Source: Alkalidesulfovibrio alkalitolerans DSM 16529 (GTDB lineage Bacteria; Desulfobacterota; Desulfovibrionia; Desulfovibrionales; Desulfovibrionaceae). From it: a stretch of 64,000 nucleotides of DNA. The notes beneath the pieces were generated by a model, which was given only the letters and a program-made list of their open reading frames with translations, ran no database searches and was not told the origin of the DNA. Shown piece after piece: positions 52,147-64,000 of the stretch; the first letter of the stretch is position 1; each line of letters starts with the position of its first letter. The position numbers were made by a program, and so were the translations under genes. The stretch is taken from positions 1 through 64,000 of the forward strand of contig NZ_ATHI01000002.1 of assembly GCF_000422245.1 (NCBI RefSeq), in the 5' to 3' direction.

Positions 52147-54051
52147 ATGGCGGTCATCATGGGCACGGCCGGACACATCGATCACGGCAAGACATCGCTC
52201 GTGCGCGCGCTCACGGGCATCGACTGCGACCGGCTGGCCGAGGAGAAGCGACGTGGCATCACCATCGAACTCGGCTTCGCCTATCTCGACCTGCCCGATG
52301 GGCAGCGCGTGGGCGTGGTGGACGTTCCGGGCCACGAGCGCTTCGTGAAGAACATGGTCGCGGGCGCGGCCGGGATAGATTTCGTGATGCTGGTCATCGC
52401 GGCGGACGAGGGCGTAATGCCACAGACCCGCGAGCACCTGGAGATATGCTCCCTGCTCGGCACCGCCACCGGCCTCGTGGCCCTGACCAAGATCGACGCC
52501 GTGGACGAGGAGTGGCGCGAACTGGTCAGCGAGGACGTGCGCGAGTTTCTACGCGGCACCTTCCTCGAAGGCGCGCCCCTGGTCCCGGTCTCCTCGGTGA
52601 ACGGCGAGGGCGTCGCCCGGCTGCGCCAGGAGATCATGGACATCGTCAAGGCCCACAAGGCCCGGCGGCGCTCCGATCTCACGCGGCTGCCCGTGGACCG
52701 CGTCTTTACCATGAAGGGCTACGGCACGGTCATCACCGGCACCCTGACGTCCGGGGCAGTGGACGTGGGCGACGATCTGGTCGTCTATCCCACTGGCATC
52801 CCGGTGAAGGTCCGCTCCCTGCAATCGCACGGGGCGAGCGTGCAGCGCGTGGAGGCGGGCCGCCGCACGGCCGTGAACGTCTCCGGCGCGGAGGTCGAGG
52901 ACATCTCGCGCGGCGACGTTTTGGCCCCGCAGGGCGCGCTCTTCCCTTCCCAGGTCTGGGACGCGCGCGTCACGCTCCTGTCGTCCATGCAAAAGCCCTT
53001 CAAGCACCGAAAGCAGGTTCATTTCCACCACGGCAGCCGCGAGGTCATGGCCAGGGTTTATCTTTTGGACCGAGACGAACTGGCCCCGGGCGAGAGCGCC
53101 CCGGCCCAGATCCGCTTCGAGGAGCCCCTGACCGGAGTTTTCGGCGACCATTTCGTGATGCGCTCGCACTCGCCGCTCCGGACCATCGGCGGCGGCGTGG
53201 TGCTCGGCCCCTACCAGCGCAAGTTCAAGCGCCGTTCGGTGCAGGCTGCGCGGCTGTCCTCCCTGCCCCAGGCCACGCCCGAGGAACTGACCCTCTTCCA
53301 ACTCGAAATGGCGGGTACTGCGGGCCTCTCCTTCGCCCGGCTGCTCGTGGCCACGAATCTGGAGAGTAAAACGCTGGAAAAGGTGCTCTCCGACCTCGGA
53401 GGGCGACAGCAGGCGCTGATGTTCGACCGCGAGGAGCGGGCCTACGTGGCCGGAAGCGTCGTGGACGAACTTCGGCGCGGCATCCTGGACCACCTGGCCG
53501 CATTTCACCGCCGCGAGCCGCTGCGCCAGGGGCTCACGCGGGGCGAACTGGCCTCGGGATTCTCCAAGACCCTGCCGCAAAAGCTCGTACACTTCTTGGT
53601 GGAACGGCTCGTGCGCAAAAACGAGATCGTCCAAGAGCAGGAAATCCTGCGCCTGCCTGGCCACAAGGTCTCGCTGGCCTCGGACCAGGCCAAGGCGCGC
53701 GAGGCCGTGATGGCGGCCTACGTAAAGGGAGGCATCACGCCGCCCAACCTGAAGGACGTGCTCGACCCCCTGGGCCTGGACGCCAAGGCCGCGGCCTCCC
53801 TGTTCAAGATGCTCGTGGAGCAGGGAGAACTGGTCAAGGTCAAGGAGGACATGTTCTTCGCCGCCGGGGCCGTCGAGTCGCTCGTGGCCCGCATCACCGA
53901 GTGGTTCGCCACGAACGACGACCTCACGCCAGCCTCGCTGCGCGACCTGACGGGCCTTTCGCGCAAGTACGCGATCCCGGTTCTGGAGTGGCTGGACAAG
54001 GAGAAGATCACCGTCCGCGTGGGCGACAAGCGCCTTCTGCGCAAACGGTGA
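52147..54051 (+). CDS. selB: Selenocysteine-specific elongation factor SelB
   Basis: In the 634-residue protein, the GTPase motifs are clear: [44 protein letters not shown] and TKIDAVD. Winged-helix domains fill the C-terminal 250 residues and would bind the SECIS hairpin. It delivers Sec-tRNA to in-frame UGA. Its presence implies selenoproteins elsewhere in the genome. AAGGAGGAGCC precedes the ATG at 52147. The usual neighbours selA and selD are not in the window. Confidence 0.95.
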   Translation: MAVIMGTAGHIDHGKTSLVRALTGIDCDRLAEEKRRGITIELGFAYLDLPDGQRVGVVDVPGHERFVKNMVAGAAGIDFVMLVIAADEGVMPQTREHLEICSLLGTATGLVALTKIDAVDEEWRELVSEDVREFLRGTFLEGAPLVPVSSVNGEGVARLRQEIMDIVKAHKARRRSDLTRLPVDRVFTMKGYGTVITGTLTSGAVDVGDDLVVYPTGIPVKVRSLQSHGASVQRVEAGRRTAVNVSGAEVEDISRGDVLAPQGALFPSQVWDARVTLLSSMQKPFKHRKQVHFHHGSREVMARVYLLDRDELAPGESAPAQIRFEEPLTGVFGDHFVMRSHSPLRTIGGGVVLGPYQRKFKRRSVQAARLSSLPQATPEELTLFQLEMAGTAGLSFARLLVATNLESKTLEKVLSDLGGRQQALMFDREERAYVAGSVVDELRRGILDHLAAFHRREPLRQGLTRGELASGFSKTLPQKLVHFLVERLVRKNEIVQEQEILRLPGHKVSLASDQAKAREAVMAAYVKGGITPPNLKDVLDPLGLDAKAAASLFKMLVEQGELVKVKEDMFFAAGAVESLVARITEWFATNDDLTPASLRDLTGLSRKYAIPVLEWLDKEKITVRVGDKRLLRKR

Positions 54052-54112
54052 GGCGCTGAAGTTCTACGGCTTCATTCTCGAACGACGCAAGGCGAACCGC
54101 ATCGAGACGTCC

Positions 54113-54862
54113 ATGAAACGAATTACGCTCCTTATCTGCAGCGTGCTTTTCCTCGCCCTACCCGCCGCACGGGGCCATTGCGCCGAAGTGCGTCTCGTGG
54201 TGGACGAATGGCCGCCCTTCGTCTCGAAGGACCTGCCCGGCCACGGCTTCGCGGCCGAGATCGTCACCGAGGCCTTCGCGGCCGCCGGAATTTCGGCGCA
54301 TATCGAGTTCATGCCCTGGAAGCGCTGTGAGGCGACGGTGCGAAACGGCGAAGCCTTTGCCTCGTTCCCCTACGCCAGGACCGGCGAACGCGCCAAGGTC
54401 TTCGATTTCTCAGACACCTTCCTGGTTCTTCAGGACAAGTTCTTCTTTCTCGAAGAGCGCTTTCCCGGATTCGAATTCCAAACCCTTGACGACCTGCGCC
54501 CCATGCTCATCGGCGGGGCCATCGGCTACCACTACGAGGCCAGGCTCGCGGAGGCGGGCCTGCATGTGGAATACGCCAGCACCTCCCTGGCCTCGTTCAG
54601 GAAGCTGCTGGCGGGACGGGTGGACGTGGTACTGGAGGAAGAGATGGCGGGACGGGCCATCGTGGCCGAACTCCTGCCCGGCCGGGAAGACATGGTCGCC
54701 GTGGCCGGACAACCCTTCAGCGTGAACGAGAACTGCCTGCTCGTCTCCAAGACCTACCCGGATGCCGATGCAACGATGCGCGCCTTCAACCGGGGGCTTC
54801 GGATCATCAAGGCCGATGGTCGCTACGAATCCATCCTGCGCAAGCACGGCCTCGCCCCGTAA
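54113..54862 (+). CDS. Periplasmic solute-binding protein (SBP_bac_3)
   Basis: The 249-residue precursor has a signal peptide to GHCA (about residue 24). A family-3 type binding fold follows: RLVVDEWPPFVSKDLPGHGF, ASFPYARTGERAKVFDFSD, and a second lobe with DVVLEEEMAGR. The ligand is unknown, probably an amino acid or small acid. No ABC permease or ATPase is adjacent, so it could be an orphan or a sensor-type binding protein. The start has a weak site. A terminator follows. Confidence 0.85.
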   Translation: MKRITLLICSVLFLALPAARGHCAEVRLVVDEWPPFVSKDLPGHGFAAEIVTEAFAAAGISAHIEFMPWKRCEATVRNGEAFASFPYARTGERAKVFDFSDTFLVLQDKFFFLEERFPGFEFQTLDDLRPMLIGGAIGYHYEARLAEAGLHVEYASTSLASFRKLLAGRVDVVLEEEMAGRAIVAELLPGREDMVAVAGQPFSVNENCLLVSKTYPDADATMRAFNRGLRIIKADGRYESILRKHGLAP

Positions 54863-54891
54863 GCGGGGCGGCATCCCGCGAAAACGAAAAA

Positions 54892-54913
54892 GCCCCGTTC
54901 TTCCGAACGGGGC
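54892..54913 (+). terminator. Terminator after the binding-protein gene
   Basis: GCCCCGTTC-TTCC-GAACGGGGC is a perfect 9-bp stem with a tetraloop, just before the convergent tRNA gene. An A-rich stretch before it gives a T-tract on the minus strand, so it may serve the tRNA gene as well. Confidence 0.75.
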
Positions 54914-54924
54914 ACATCTTCGTG

Positions 54925-55001
54925 TGGGGCGAACGATGGGGCTTGAACCCACGACCCCAAGGGCCACAACCTTGTGCTCTGCCAACTGAGCTACGTCCGC
55001 C
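54925..55001 (-). tRNA. tRNA-His (anticodon GTG)
   Basis: The 77-nt cloverleaf on the minus strand has acceptor GGCGGACG paired with CGTTCGCC, including the encoded extra G at -1 opposite C73 that marks tRNA-His. The D arm is GCTCAGTTGGCAGAGC, and the anticodon stem CAAGG/CCTTG carries loop TTGTGGC with anticodon GTG. The T arm has GTGGGTTCAAGCCCCAT. The 3' CCA is encoded. Confidence 0.97.
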
Positions 55002-55064
55002 ACAAAGAGGAACAGTCAGATATACAGCCCTGGCTTCTTTGTCAAGGGAGAGCGACGGCCAGGA

Positions 55065-57143
55065 TCACGTCGCGGCCAAAAGCCGTGCGAAAACTTCCGG
55101 ATCGGTCGCGGGTTCCTCGCAATGCCGCTTGGCGCGGCAGACGTATGCCGTGGCCCTGCCGTCCTGCATGGCCCGGCCCCGCGCCAGGGGGCACAGTTCC
55201 TCGGCTGGCTTGGGATCGTCCGCGTCGCGGAAGACAAAGGTGGCCTCGGGCGCGTAGACCTGCCGCGCGACATCGAGCAACAGCCGCGTGTCCTCGGCGT
55301 CCCGCCTCCCCGTGACGATCACGTCCGCGCCGCCCTCGCCCAGGAAAAGTCCGCACAAGAGCATGGTGAAGGCCTCGGGATGCGCCGCGCCCTTGCTTCC
55401 GGCGTGGGCCAGCAGACGGTCGGCCGCCGCGTCGAAATCCTCGTGCCCGGTCACGCGGGCGAGCTTTCGCAGCACGATCAGGGCCATGGAATTGCCCGAG
55501 GGCAGGGCCGCATCGTGGATGTCTTTTTGACGCACAGGCAGATCGCCTCCCGTGGCGGTCATGAAGAAGCCGCCATGCTCGCGGTCCTCGAAGTCGTCGA
55601 GCATGATCCGGGCGAGCGAGACGGCGTGCCCAAGCCACGTCGCGTCGGCCAGGGTCTCGGAAAGCTCGATCAGGCCGTGGGCCAGAAAGGCGTAGTCCGC
55701 GAGCAGACCGGGCACGGCGGCCTGGCCGTCGCGCCAGCGGTGCATGAGCCGCCCGTCGGGCATGCGCATGTGCGCGAGGATGAACCGCGCCGCCCTTTCC
55801 GCCTCCTGGGCGAAGGAGGGCTCCACCGCCCTGCCCGCGCGGGCCATGGCCGCGATGGCAAGCCCGTTCCAGTCGGCCAGCACCTTGTCGTCCAAGGCGG
55901 GTCGCACGCGCCGCGCGCGCGCCGCGAACAGGCGCTCGCGCAGGCCCTCAAGGCGCTCCAAAAGCTCGTCCTCGTCCATGCCAAGCGCCCCGGCCATGGC
56001 CTCCGGGCTCATGGAAAAATGCAGGACGTTCGCGCCGGTACGCTCGCGCGTGGCCTCGTCCTCGAAATTTCCCTGGGCTTCGACGCCGAAGACGCCTGCC
56101 GCGAAGGCCGCGTCCGGGCCGAGCACGGCCTGAAGCTCGTCCTTGCTCCAGACGTAGAAACGGCCCTCCTCGCCCTCGCTGTCCGCATCCTCGGCCGAAT
56201 GAAACGCCCCGCCCTCGTCGCGCAGGTCGCGCAGCAGGTACTCCCCGATCTCGCGCGCCGTGCGCGCGAACAAGGGCTCGCCCGTGACGTCATACGCCTC
56301 GGAGTAAGCCATGAGCAGCATGGCCTGGTCGTAGAGCATCTTCTCGAAGTGGGGCAAAAGCCAGCGCTCGTCCGTGGAGTAGCGGTGGAAGCCGAAGCCC
56401 GCGTGGTCCCAGATGCCGCCCAGGCGCATGGCCGTGAGGGTCTTTTCGACCATCTGGAGAATATGCGCCTCGCCCGTGCGGCGGTGCTGACGCAACAGGA
56501 ACAATAGTTGATGCGGGGTGGGGAACTTGGGTGCCTCGCCGAAGCCGCCGTGCTCGGAATCGAAGCGCGCGGCCAGCCTCTTGGCGGCCAAATCCCGCGC
56601 CTCGGGGCCGAAAGCTCCGTGCGTCATGGCCCGTTCAAGGTCGTGCATGTGGCGCACGATCTGTTCGGCCGCGTTCTCGGCCTTGTCGCGCTCCTCGCGC
56701 CAGACCTGGGAGATGCGCGGCACGAGATCGAGCATGCCCAGTCGGCCGGGCATGCTCTGGCGCGGGATATAGGTGGCCGCGAAGAAGGGCTTGCCCTGCG
56801 GCGTCAGCAAAACGTTCAGCGGCCAGCCGCCGCCTCCGGTGAGCATCTGGCAGGCGGTCATGAACTGCGCGTCCACGTCGGGCCGCTCCTCGCGGTCCAC
56901 CTTCACGCAGACGAAAGCCTCGTTCATGAGCCGGGCCACGTCCTCGTCCTCGAAGCACTCGCGCTCCATGACGTGGCACCAGTGGCAGGTGGCGTAGCCG
57001 CTGGAGACGAAGAGCGGCACGTCGCGCTCGCGCGCGGCCGCGAAGGCCTCCTCGCCCCACGGATACCAGTCCACGGGGTTGTGGGCGTGCTGCAGGAGAT
57101 ATGGGCTCTTCTCGGTGACGAGGCGGTTTTCGTGGCGCGTCAT
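55065..57143 (-). CDS. Thioredoxin-domain protein, YyaL / DUF255 family
   Basis: In the 692-residue protein, the N-terminal thioredoxin-like domain has [20 protein letters not shown] and [16 protein letters not shown], with Cys53 and Cys56. An alpha/alpha-barrel region of the six-hairpin glycosidase type follows (about 200-600). Family members have no proven reaction; a thiol-disulfide and sugar-epimerase-like combination has been suggested from structure. It starts 60 bp from the tgt stop and may share its transcript. Confidence 0.93.
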   Translation of the reverse strand: MTRHENRLVTEKSPYLLQHAHNPVDWYPWGEEAFAAARERDVPLFVSSGYATCHWCHVMERECFEDEDVARLMNEAFVCVKVDREERPDVDAQFMTACQMLTGGGGWPLNVLLTPQGKPFFAATYIPRQSMPGRLGMLDLVPRISQVWREERDKAENAAEQIVRHMHDLERAMTHGAFGPEARDLAAKRLAARFDSEHGGFGEAPKFPTPHQLLFLLRQHRRTGEAHILQMVEKTLTAMRLGGIWDHAGFGFHRYSTDERWLLPHFEKMLYDQAMLLMAYSEAYDVTGEPLFARTAREIGEYLLRDLRDEGGAFHSAEDADSEGEEGRFYVWSKDELQAVLGPDAAFAAGVFGVEAQGNFEDEATRERTGANVLHFSMSPEAMAGALGMDEDELLERLEGLRERLFAARARRVRPALDDKVLADWNGLAIAAMARAGRAVEPSFAQEAERAARFILAHMRMPDGRLMHRWRDGQAAVPGLLADYAFLAHGLIELSETLADATWLGHAVSLARIMLDDFEDREHGGFFMTATGGDLPVRQKDIHDAALPSGNSMALIVLRKLARVTGHEDFDAAADRLLAHAGSKGAAHPEAFTMLLCGLFLGEGGADVIVTGRRDAEDTRLLLDVARQVYAPEATFVFRDADDPKPAEELCPLARGRAMQDGRATAYVCRAKRHCEEPATDPEVFARLLAAT

Positions 57144-57202
57144 GATCCCTCCGATCGTTCGATCATGGACCAGATGCGGCCGTGAAAGTCAAACGCGGTT
57201 TT

Positions 57203-60011
<2,809 letters not shown>

Positions 60012-60012
60012 G

Positions 60013-60348
60013 CTACTGCTCGCGGCTCATGCGGCGAAGGCCCCAATGCCCCTTGGGGATCGGCAGGCAGATGCCGGGCGCGGGTACGTCGGCGCACAGC
60101 AGGAGTTCGCCCGTACGCTGGTTGAAATAGATACGGTCCAAAAACATGGCCAAGGCGCGCGCGGGCGTGAAACGCGCGGACTCGCCGTGCATATGGCGCT
60201 CGATCAAGGCGCGGCCTGCGGCGCGTACGATGGACAGCGCCTCGGCGGAGATGGAGATGTCCTGATAATCGAGTTTGTGCAGGTCGGTGCGGGCGATATC
60301 CTCGGGAATGGCCCGCGTTTCGGCCTCGGTGACGGGCGACGGAATCAT
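60013..60348 (-). CDS. Small conserved hypothetical protein upstream of the TPR-GT2 gene
   Basis: The 111-residue soluble product contains IARTDLHKLDYQDISISAEA and LAMFLDRIYFNQRTGELLLC. No family was recognised. CCAGGAGGAGCGTC places a strong ribosome site before the ATG at 60348, excluding the longer frame to 60492. It ends one base before the glycosyltransferase start, suggesting a chaperone or partner of that enzyme. Confidence 0.65.
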   Translation of the reverse strand: MIPSPVTEAETRAIPEDIARTDLHKLDYQDISISAEALSIVRAAGRALIERHMHGESARFTPARALAMFLDRIYFNQRTGELLLCADVPAPGICLPIPKGHWGLRRMSREQ

Positions 60349-60491
60349 GACGCTCCTCCTGGGTTCCCCGCCGTATCGAGCAACACCCGTGCCAGAAGCG
60401 CAAAAGCCGCGCGCATCGCCGATTCCTCGTCTTCGCCCCTTGTTCGCACGTCGGTTTTTCCGTAGTGTCGCGCATCGAGAGGTCATCTTCA

Positions 60492-61208
60492 ATGCTTCAC
60501 ACCGTGCTCACCAACGTGCTCGTCTATCTGGTCTTCGTGCCCGTCACCGCCCTGCTTTCGCTGCTGGCGGTCGTGGCCCCCTCGCTGTGCGACCGCATCC
60601 ACATGATATGGGGCCGCATCGCACTCTTCTGCGCCGGAGTCAGAGTCGAGACCGACCTGTCCGTGCTCACGCCCGGCAAGACCTACGTTTTCATGCCCAA
60701 CCACCAGAGCCAGCTCGACATCCTTCTCCTGCTGGCCCTTCTGCACGCCCACAGGGTGCGCTTCGTGGCCAAGCAGGAACTCTTTTCCATCCCGCTTCTG
60801 GGCTGGGCCATGGGCCGCGTGGGCCACGTGCCCATCGACCGGGGCAACTCCGTGAGCGCCATGAAGAGCCTGGACCGCGCGGCCAAGCAGGCCCAGGGCG
60901 GCATCTCCATCATCGTCTTCCCTGAAGGGACGCGCGCGGGCGAGGAGCCTGAGGAACTGATGGACTTCAAGATCGGCGGCATGATCCTGGCGCTCAAGAC
61001 CGGTCTGCCCGTGGTCCCGCTGGTCATCACCGGCACGGCCCGCGTCCTGCGCAAGAAGAGTGTCTGGCTCAGACCGGGCGTGGTCAAAGTCAGAGCGCTG
61101 CCGCCCCTCGAGACTGCCGGGCGCTACACGCTCAAGCAGCGCGAGGCATTTCGCGACGACCTCTACCGCCTCATGAACGGGGCCTACCGGGAGCTGCGCA
61201 ATGGCTGA
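60492..61208 (+). CDS. plsC: 1-acyl-sn-glycerol-3-phosphate acyltransferase
   Basis: The 238-residue protein has an N-terminal membrane helix (VYLVFVPVTALLSLLAVVA). The acyltransferase boxes are NHQSQLD (His71-x4-Asp76) and FPEGTR (143-148), with VPIDRG between them. It makes phosphatidic acid from lysophosphatidic acid. The start at 60492 is chosen over 60465. Its stop overlaps the RNase J start by eight bases, so the two are co-translated. Confidence 0.93.
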   Translation: MLHTVLTNVLVYLVFVPVTALLSLLAVVAPSLCDRIHMIWGRIALFCAGVRVETDLSVLTPGKTYVFMPNHQSQLDILLLLALLHAHRVRFVAKQELFSIPLLGWAMGRVGHVPIDRGNSVSAMKSLDRAAKQAQGGISIIVFPEGTRAGEEPEELMDFKIGGMILALKTGLPVVPLVITGTARVLRKKSVWLRPGVVKVRALPPLETAGRYTLKQREAFRDDLYRLMNGAYRELRNG

Positions 61209-62856
61209 AAACGGCGTGACCCTCTACCCCCTGGGCGGCCTTGGCGAGATCGGCATGAACTGCATGCTGCTCAAGAGCGGCCAGGACATGATCATGATCG
61301 ACTGCGGACTCATGTTCCCCGAGGAATACCTCTTCGGCGTGGATGTGGTCATCCCCCGTTTCGACTTCGTGCTTGCCAACAAGGACAAGCTCAGGGCCAT
61401 CATCCTCACGCACGGCCACGAGGACCACATCGGGGCGCTGCCCTGGCTCATGCCCTTTGTCAACGCCCCGCTCTTCGGATCGCGCTTCACCCTCGCCCTG
61501 GTGGAAAGCAAGCTGCGCGAGCACGACCTGGACCGCTACGTCGAATTCAAGCCCGTCGCGGCGGGCGACCGGCTGATCTTCGGCGAGCTCGCCTGCACCT
61601 TCGTCCCGGTCTGCCACTCCATCATCGAGGGTTTCGGCCTGTGCATCGAAAGCCCGGCCGGGCGCATCGTGCACACCGGCGACTTCAAGCTCGACCGTCA
61701 TCCCATGCACGGCCAGCATACCGACCTCGACGCCTTCCGCGCCTTCTCCGACCCCGGCGTCACGCTCATGCTCTCGGATTCGACCAACGTGGAGCAGGAA
61801 GGCCGCGCGCTCACAGAGCGCGAAATCGAGCACACCTTCGACTCCATCTTCGCCGAGACCGAGGGGCGCATCCTCGTGACGCTCTTTTCCAGCCACATCC
61901 AGCGCATGCAGGAGATATTCGACCTCGCGGCCAAACACGGCCGCAAGGTGGCGGCCAGCGGCAAGAGCCTGTGGCGCAACATAGACATCGCCCGCGAACT
62001 CGGCCACCTGCACGTCGAGCCGGGCGTGTACGTGCACCTCGACGACGTCTCCCGCTTCCCGGACAGCGAGATGGTCATCCTGCTCACGGGCTCGCAGGGC
62101 GAGCCGCTCTCGGCGTTGTCCAGGCTGGCCATGGGTGAACATCGCCAGATAAGAATCCACGAGGGCGACCTGGTGATCATGAGTTCGCGCTTCATCCCCG
62201 GCAACCAGCGCGCAATCACCAAGGTCATCAACCGCCTCTACAAGCTCGGGGCCGAGGTGCTCTACGAACGGGTGGCCGGCATCCACGCCTCGGGCCACGC
62301 GTACGCGGCCGAACTCTCCCAGATGCTCGACGCGGTGCGGCCGCGCTTCTTCATCCCGGTGCACGGCGAATACCGCCACTTGGTCAAACACAAGCGTTTG
62401 GCCGAAATGCGCGGCGTGATGCCCGAACGCGCCCTGATCGTCGAGGACGGCCAGCCCGTGACCTTCTTCCCCGACGGCACGATCCGCCTGGAGGAGAAGA
62501 TTCTCGTGGAGTCCATCTACGTGGACGGCAAGGGCGTGGGCGACGTGGGCCACACTGTGCTCAAGGAGCGCCAACTCCTGGGCGGCGAGGGCCTGGTCAT
62601 CGTGAACCTGGTTATCGACGAGGCCACGGGCGAGATCACGCTCGGGCCCGACATTCTCTCCAAGGGCTTCATTTTCGAGCAAACCTACGCCCACTACCTG
62701 GAAGACGCCAAGTGCATCGTGCTCGACATCTACGAGAACGTGCCCCCGCACCAGATCGAGAAGCTCAAGGAACGCATTCGCTCCTCGCTCAGGCGTTTCT
62801 TCCGCAAGGTGCTGGACCGCGACCCCGTGGTCGTGCCGGTGGTCATCTCCATCTGA
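61201..62856 (+). CDS. rnj: Ribonuclease J
   Basis: In the 551-residue metallo-beta-lactamase/beta-CASP nuclease, THGHEDHIG puts His71, His73, Asp75 and His76 as zinc ligands. HTGDFKLD and the beta-CASP GIHASGHA follow, and the C-terminal domain is complete. It processes and degrades RNA from the 5' end or internally. The start ATG lies inside the end of plsC. Confidence 0.96.
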   Translation: MAENGVTLYPLGGLGEIGMNCMLLKSGQDMIMIDCGLMFPEEYLFGVDVVIPRFDFVLANKDKLRAIILTHGHEDHIGALPWLMPFVNAPLFGSRFTLALVESKLREHDLDRYVEFKPVAAGDRLIFGELACTFVPVCHSIIEGFGLCIESPAGRIVHTGDFKLDRHPMHGQHTDLDAFRAFSDPGVTLMLSDSTNVEQEGRALTEREIEHTFDSIFAETEGRILVTLFSSHIQRMQEIFDLAAKHGRKVAASGKSLWRNIDIARELGHLHVEPGVYVHLDDVSRFPDSEMVILLTGSQGEPLSALSRLAMGEHRQIRIHEGDLVIMSSRFIPGNQRAITKVINRLYKLGAEVLYERVAGIHASGHAYAAELSQMLDAVRPRFFIPVHGEYRHLVKHKRLAEMRGVMPERALIVEDGQPVTFFPDGTIRLEEKILVESIYVDGKGVGDVGHTVLKERQLLGGEGLVIVNLVIDEATGEITLGPDILSKGFIFEQTYAHYLEDAKCIVLDIYENVPPHQIEKLKERIRSSLRRFFRKVLDRDPVVVPVVISI

Positions 62857-62936
62857 AGGCCGCATTGGACAGGGCCATGCACGGCTGGTAGTGTCGGGCC
62901 GAAACGACAACCCCAAACCCTTCCGAGGTCCGGCCC

Positions 62937-63719
62937 ATGCGCATCCTCCGCGTCCAATACCGGGGCAGGATATTCTACGCCGCGCTCCATGACGACCACG
63001 TCATCTGCCTGAACAAGGAACTCGGCTTTCCCGATCCCATCCCCCTGCGCGAGGTGGGCGTGATGCCCACGGTCATGCCCAGCAAGATCGTCTGCGCGGC
63101 CGTGAACTACCGCGCCCACGGCGAGGAGTTGGGCCACGACCTGCCCGAGGAGCCGCGCCTGTTCCTCAAGCCGCCCTCCTCGGTCATCGCCTCGGGCCAG
63201 GCGATCGTCCTGCCGCCGGATTCCGAGCGCGTGGACCACGAAGGCGAACTGGCAGTGGTCATCGGCCGCACGGCCAGAAACCTCCGCGAATCCGAGGTCG
63301 ATGCCTACGTCTTCGGCTATACCTGTGCCAACGACGTCACGGCCCGCGACCTGCAGCGGCGCGACGGACTGTTCGGCCGCGCCAAGGGATTTGACACATT
63401 CTGCCCCATCGGGCCCTGGATCGAGACTGAGGTACCCGACCCGGACAACCTGGCCATACGCACCGTGGTCAACGACACCGTACGCCAGTCCTCGTCCACG
63501 GCGGCCATGATCTTCCCCGTGCGCACGCTCGTCAGCTTCGTCTCGCGCGTCATGACCCTGAATCCCGGCGACGTCATCCTGACCGGCACGCCCGAGGGCG
63601 TGGGGCCACTTCGCGACGGCGACGAGGTGCGCGTGGAAATCGAGGGCGTGGGCATGCTCATCAACCCCGTCACCGCCTCGGCCCAGACCGATGCTGCCTT
63701 CGAGGCCGGGGTCCAGTAG
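62937..63719 (+). CDS. Fumarylacetoacetate hydrolase-family protein
   Basis: The 260-residue FAH fold contains VCAAVNYRAHGEELGH, LFLKPPSSVIASGQ, VDHEGELAVVIGRTARN (the metal-binding Glu), YTCANDVTARDLQRRDG and DVILTGTPEGVGPL. Members hydrolyse or decarboxylate beta-diketo acids such as acylpyruvates or oxaloacetate; the substrate is open. It starts 80 bp after rnj on the same strand. Confidence 0.93.
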   Translation: MRILRVQYRGRIFYAALHDDHVICLNKELGFPDPIPLREVGVMPTVMPSKIVCAAVNYRAHGEELGHDLPEEPRLFLKPPSSVIASGQAIVLPPDSERVDHEGELAVVIGRTARNLRESEVDAYVFGYTCANDVTARDLQRRDGLFGRAKGFDTFCPIGPWIETEVPDPDNLAIRTVVNDTVRQSSSTAAMIFPVRTLVSFVSRVMTLNPGDVILTGTPEGVGPLRDGDEVRVEIEGVGMLINPVTASAQTDAAFEAGVQ

Positions 63720-64000
63720 CATCGCGAAGAAGTATCACCCGGCTCCCGAAAAAATTCCGCTGACGGACAGGTCGCGAGTCACCGTCTGATAGACGCGCAA
63801 ACAGCTCCCAAGGCCTTCGCGCGCAGGACTCCAGCCTGATTTCGCGCAGTTCGCTCCGCTGTCTCGGACAGCGCTACCTGGAACAGCCTGCCGGGGTTGC
63901 CTTCTCCGGTGGATTTGTTTAGATACTCCGGTTCACCAACGACACACACCCCCGCACGATCCACGGGTCGTCCGCGCGAAGGCGCGTGGGCGCTTGCAAG
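63720..64000. other. Right-edge region, poorly coding and hairpin-rich
   Basis: On the minus strand one frame is open from the window edge to a TGA at 63779, but its codon choice (TGT, GTT, TAT, CTA, AAA, GGA) is unlike the neighbours. Hairpins include CGCTGTC-TCG-GACAGCG (63857-63873) and a CGCGC/GCGCG tetraloop pair near the end. It could be a structured RNA, a fragment of one, or the 3' end of an acquired gene. I could not identify it. Confidence 0.25.

Overview
The window is a chromosomal segment of a GC-rich, anaerobic-type bacterium. Several features point to the sulfate-reducing Desulfovibrionaceae or close relatives. These include a single-chain beta-alpha succinyl-CoA-ligase-type enzyme, a 1193-residue FAD/Fe-S lactate-type oxidoreductase, an octaheme cytochrome c, SelB, and several small conserved proteins of unknown function. 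The assignment to family level is inference; no rRNA or other taxonomic marker is present.

Layout. 1-5.5 kb: a cut BNR/sialidase-like gene, a membrane-anchored unknown, the ligase fusion and a SlyD-like FKBP. 5.7-11.2 kb: a SYLF lipoprotein, a lysozyme-like protein, an amino-acid permease fused to an EIIA-like domain, and the octaheme cytochrome. 11.2-15.4 kb: the nitrogen-control cluster amtB-glnB-glnD, read leftwards from a promoter inside an 11-bp inverted repeat. 15.8-25 kb: universal stress protein, cyclophilin, class V aminotransferase, cupin, a TPR / MshEN-like pair, an HDOD protein and an FtsJ-type methyltransferase. 25.4-33.2 kb: MATE exporter/arfB, YchJ, small membrane proteins, an EF-hand protein, a coupled pair of unknowns, azoreductase, a zinc-ribbon miniprotein and an orphan S24 repressor with operator-like sites. 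33.3-38.3 kb: thioesterase, amidohydrolase and two HD-GYP proteins flanking trmO. 38.5-46 kb: a triple repeat array, opgG, the big FAD/Fe-S oxidoreductase, ruvX and mltG. 46.3-49.4 kb: the glycine betaine importer proVWX, with a near-consensus sigma-70 promoter and a strong terminator. 49.4-63.7 kb: glycosyltransferases, a beta-hydroxyacid dehydrogenase, pgpA, selB, a solute-binding protein, tRNA-His, a YyaL-type protein, tgt, plsC, rnj and an FAH-family hydrolase.

Most genes are housekeeping, envelope, signalling (c-di-GMP HD-GYP, HDOD) or osmotic/nitrogen-response genes in short operons, often joined by ATGA/GTGA overlaps. I found no phage, CRISPR array, IS element or recognisable defence island. 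The most distinctive unexplained structure is a family of imperfect-palindrome elements of about 110-127 bp. There are six copies in four places, all in the same orientation, sitting in 3' flanks and intergenic gaps; three are in perfect tandem. Two copies end exactly on a gene's stop codon. Smaller puzzles are an orphan S24 repressor with shared operator-like sites, a protein-like sequence beyond the amber stop of the gene at 1455-2480, a hairpin abutting the start codon of the methyltransferase gene, and a structured, poorly coding right edge.
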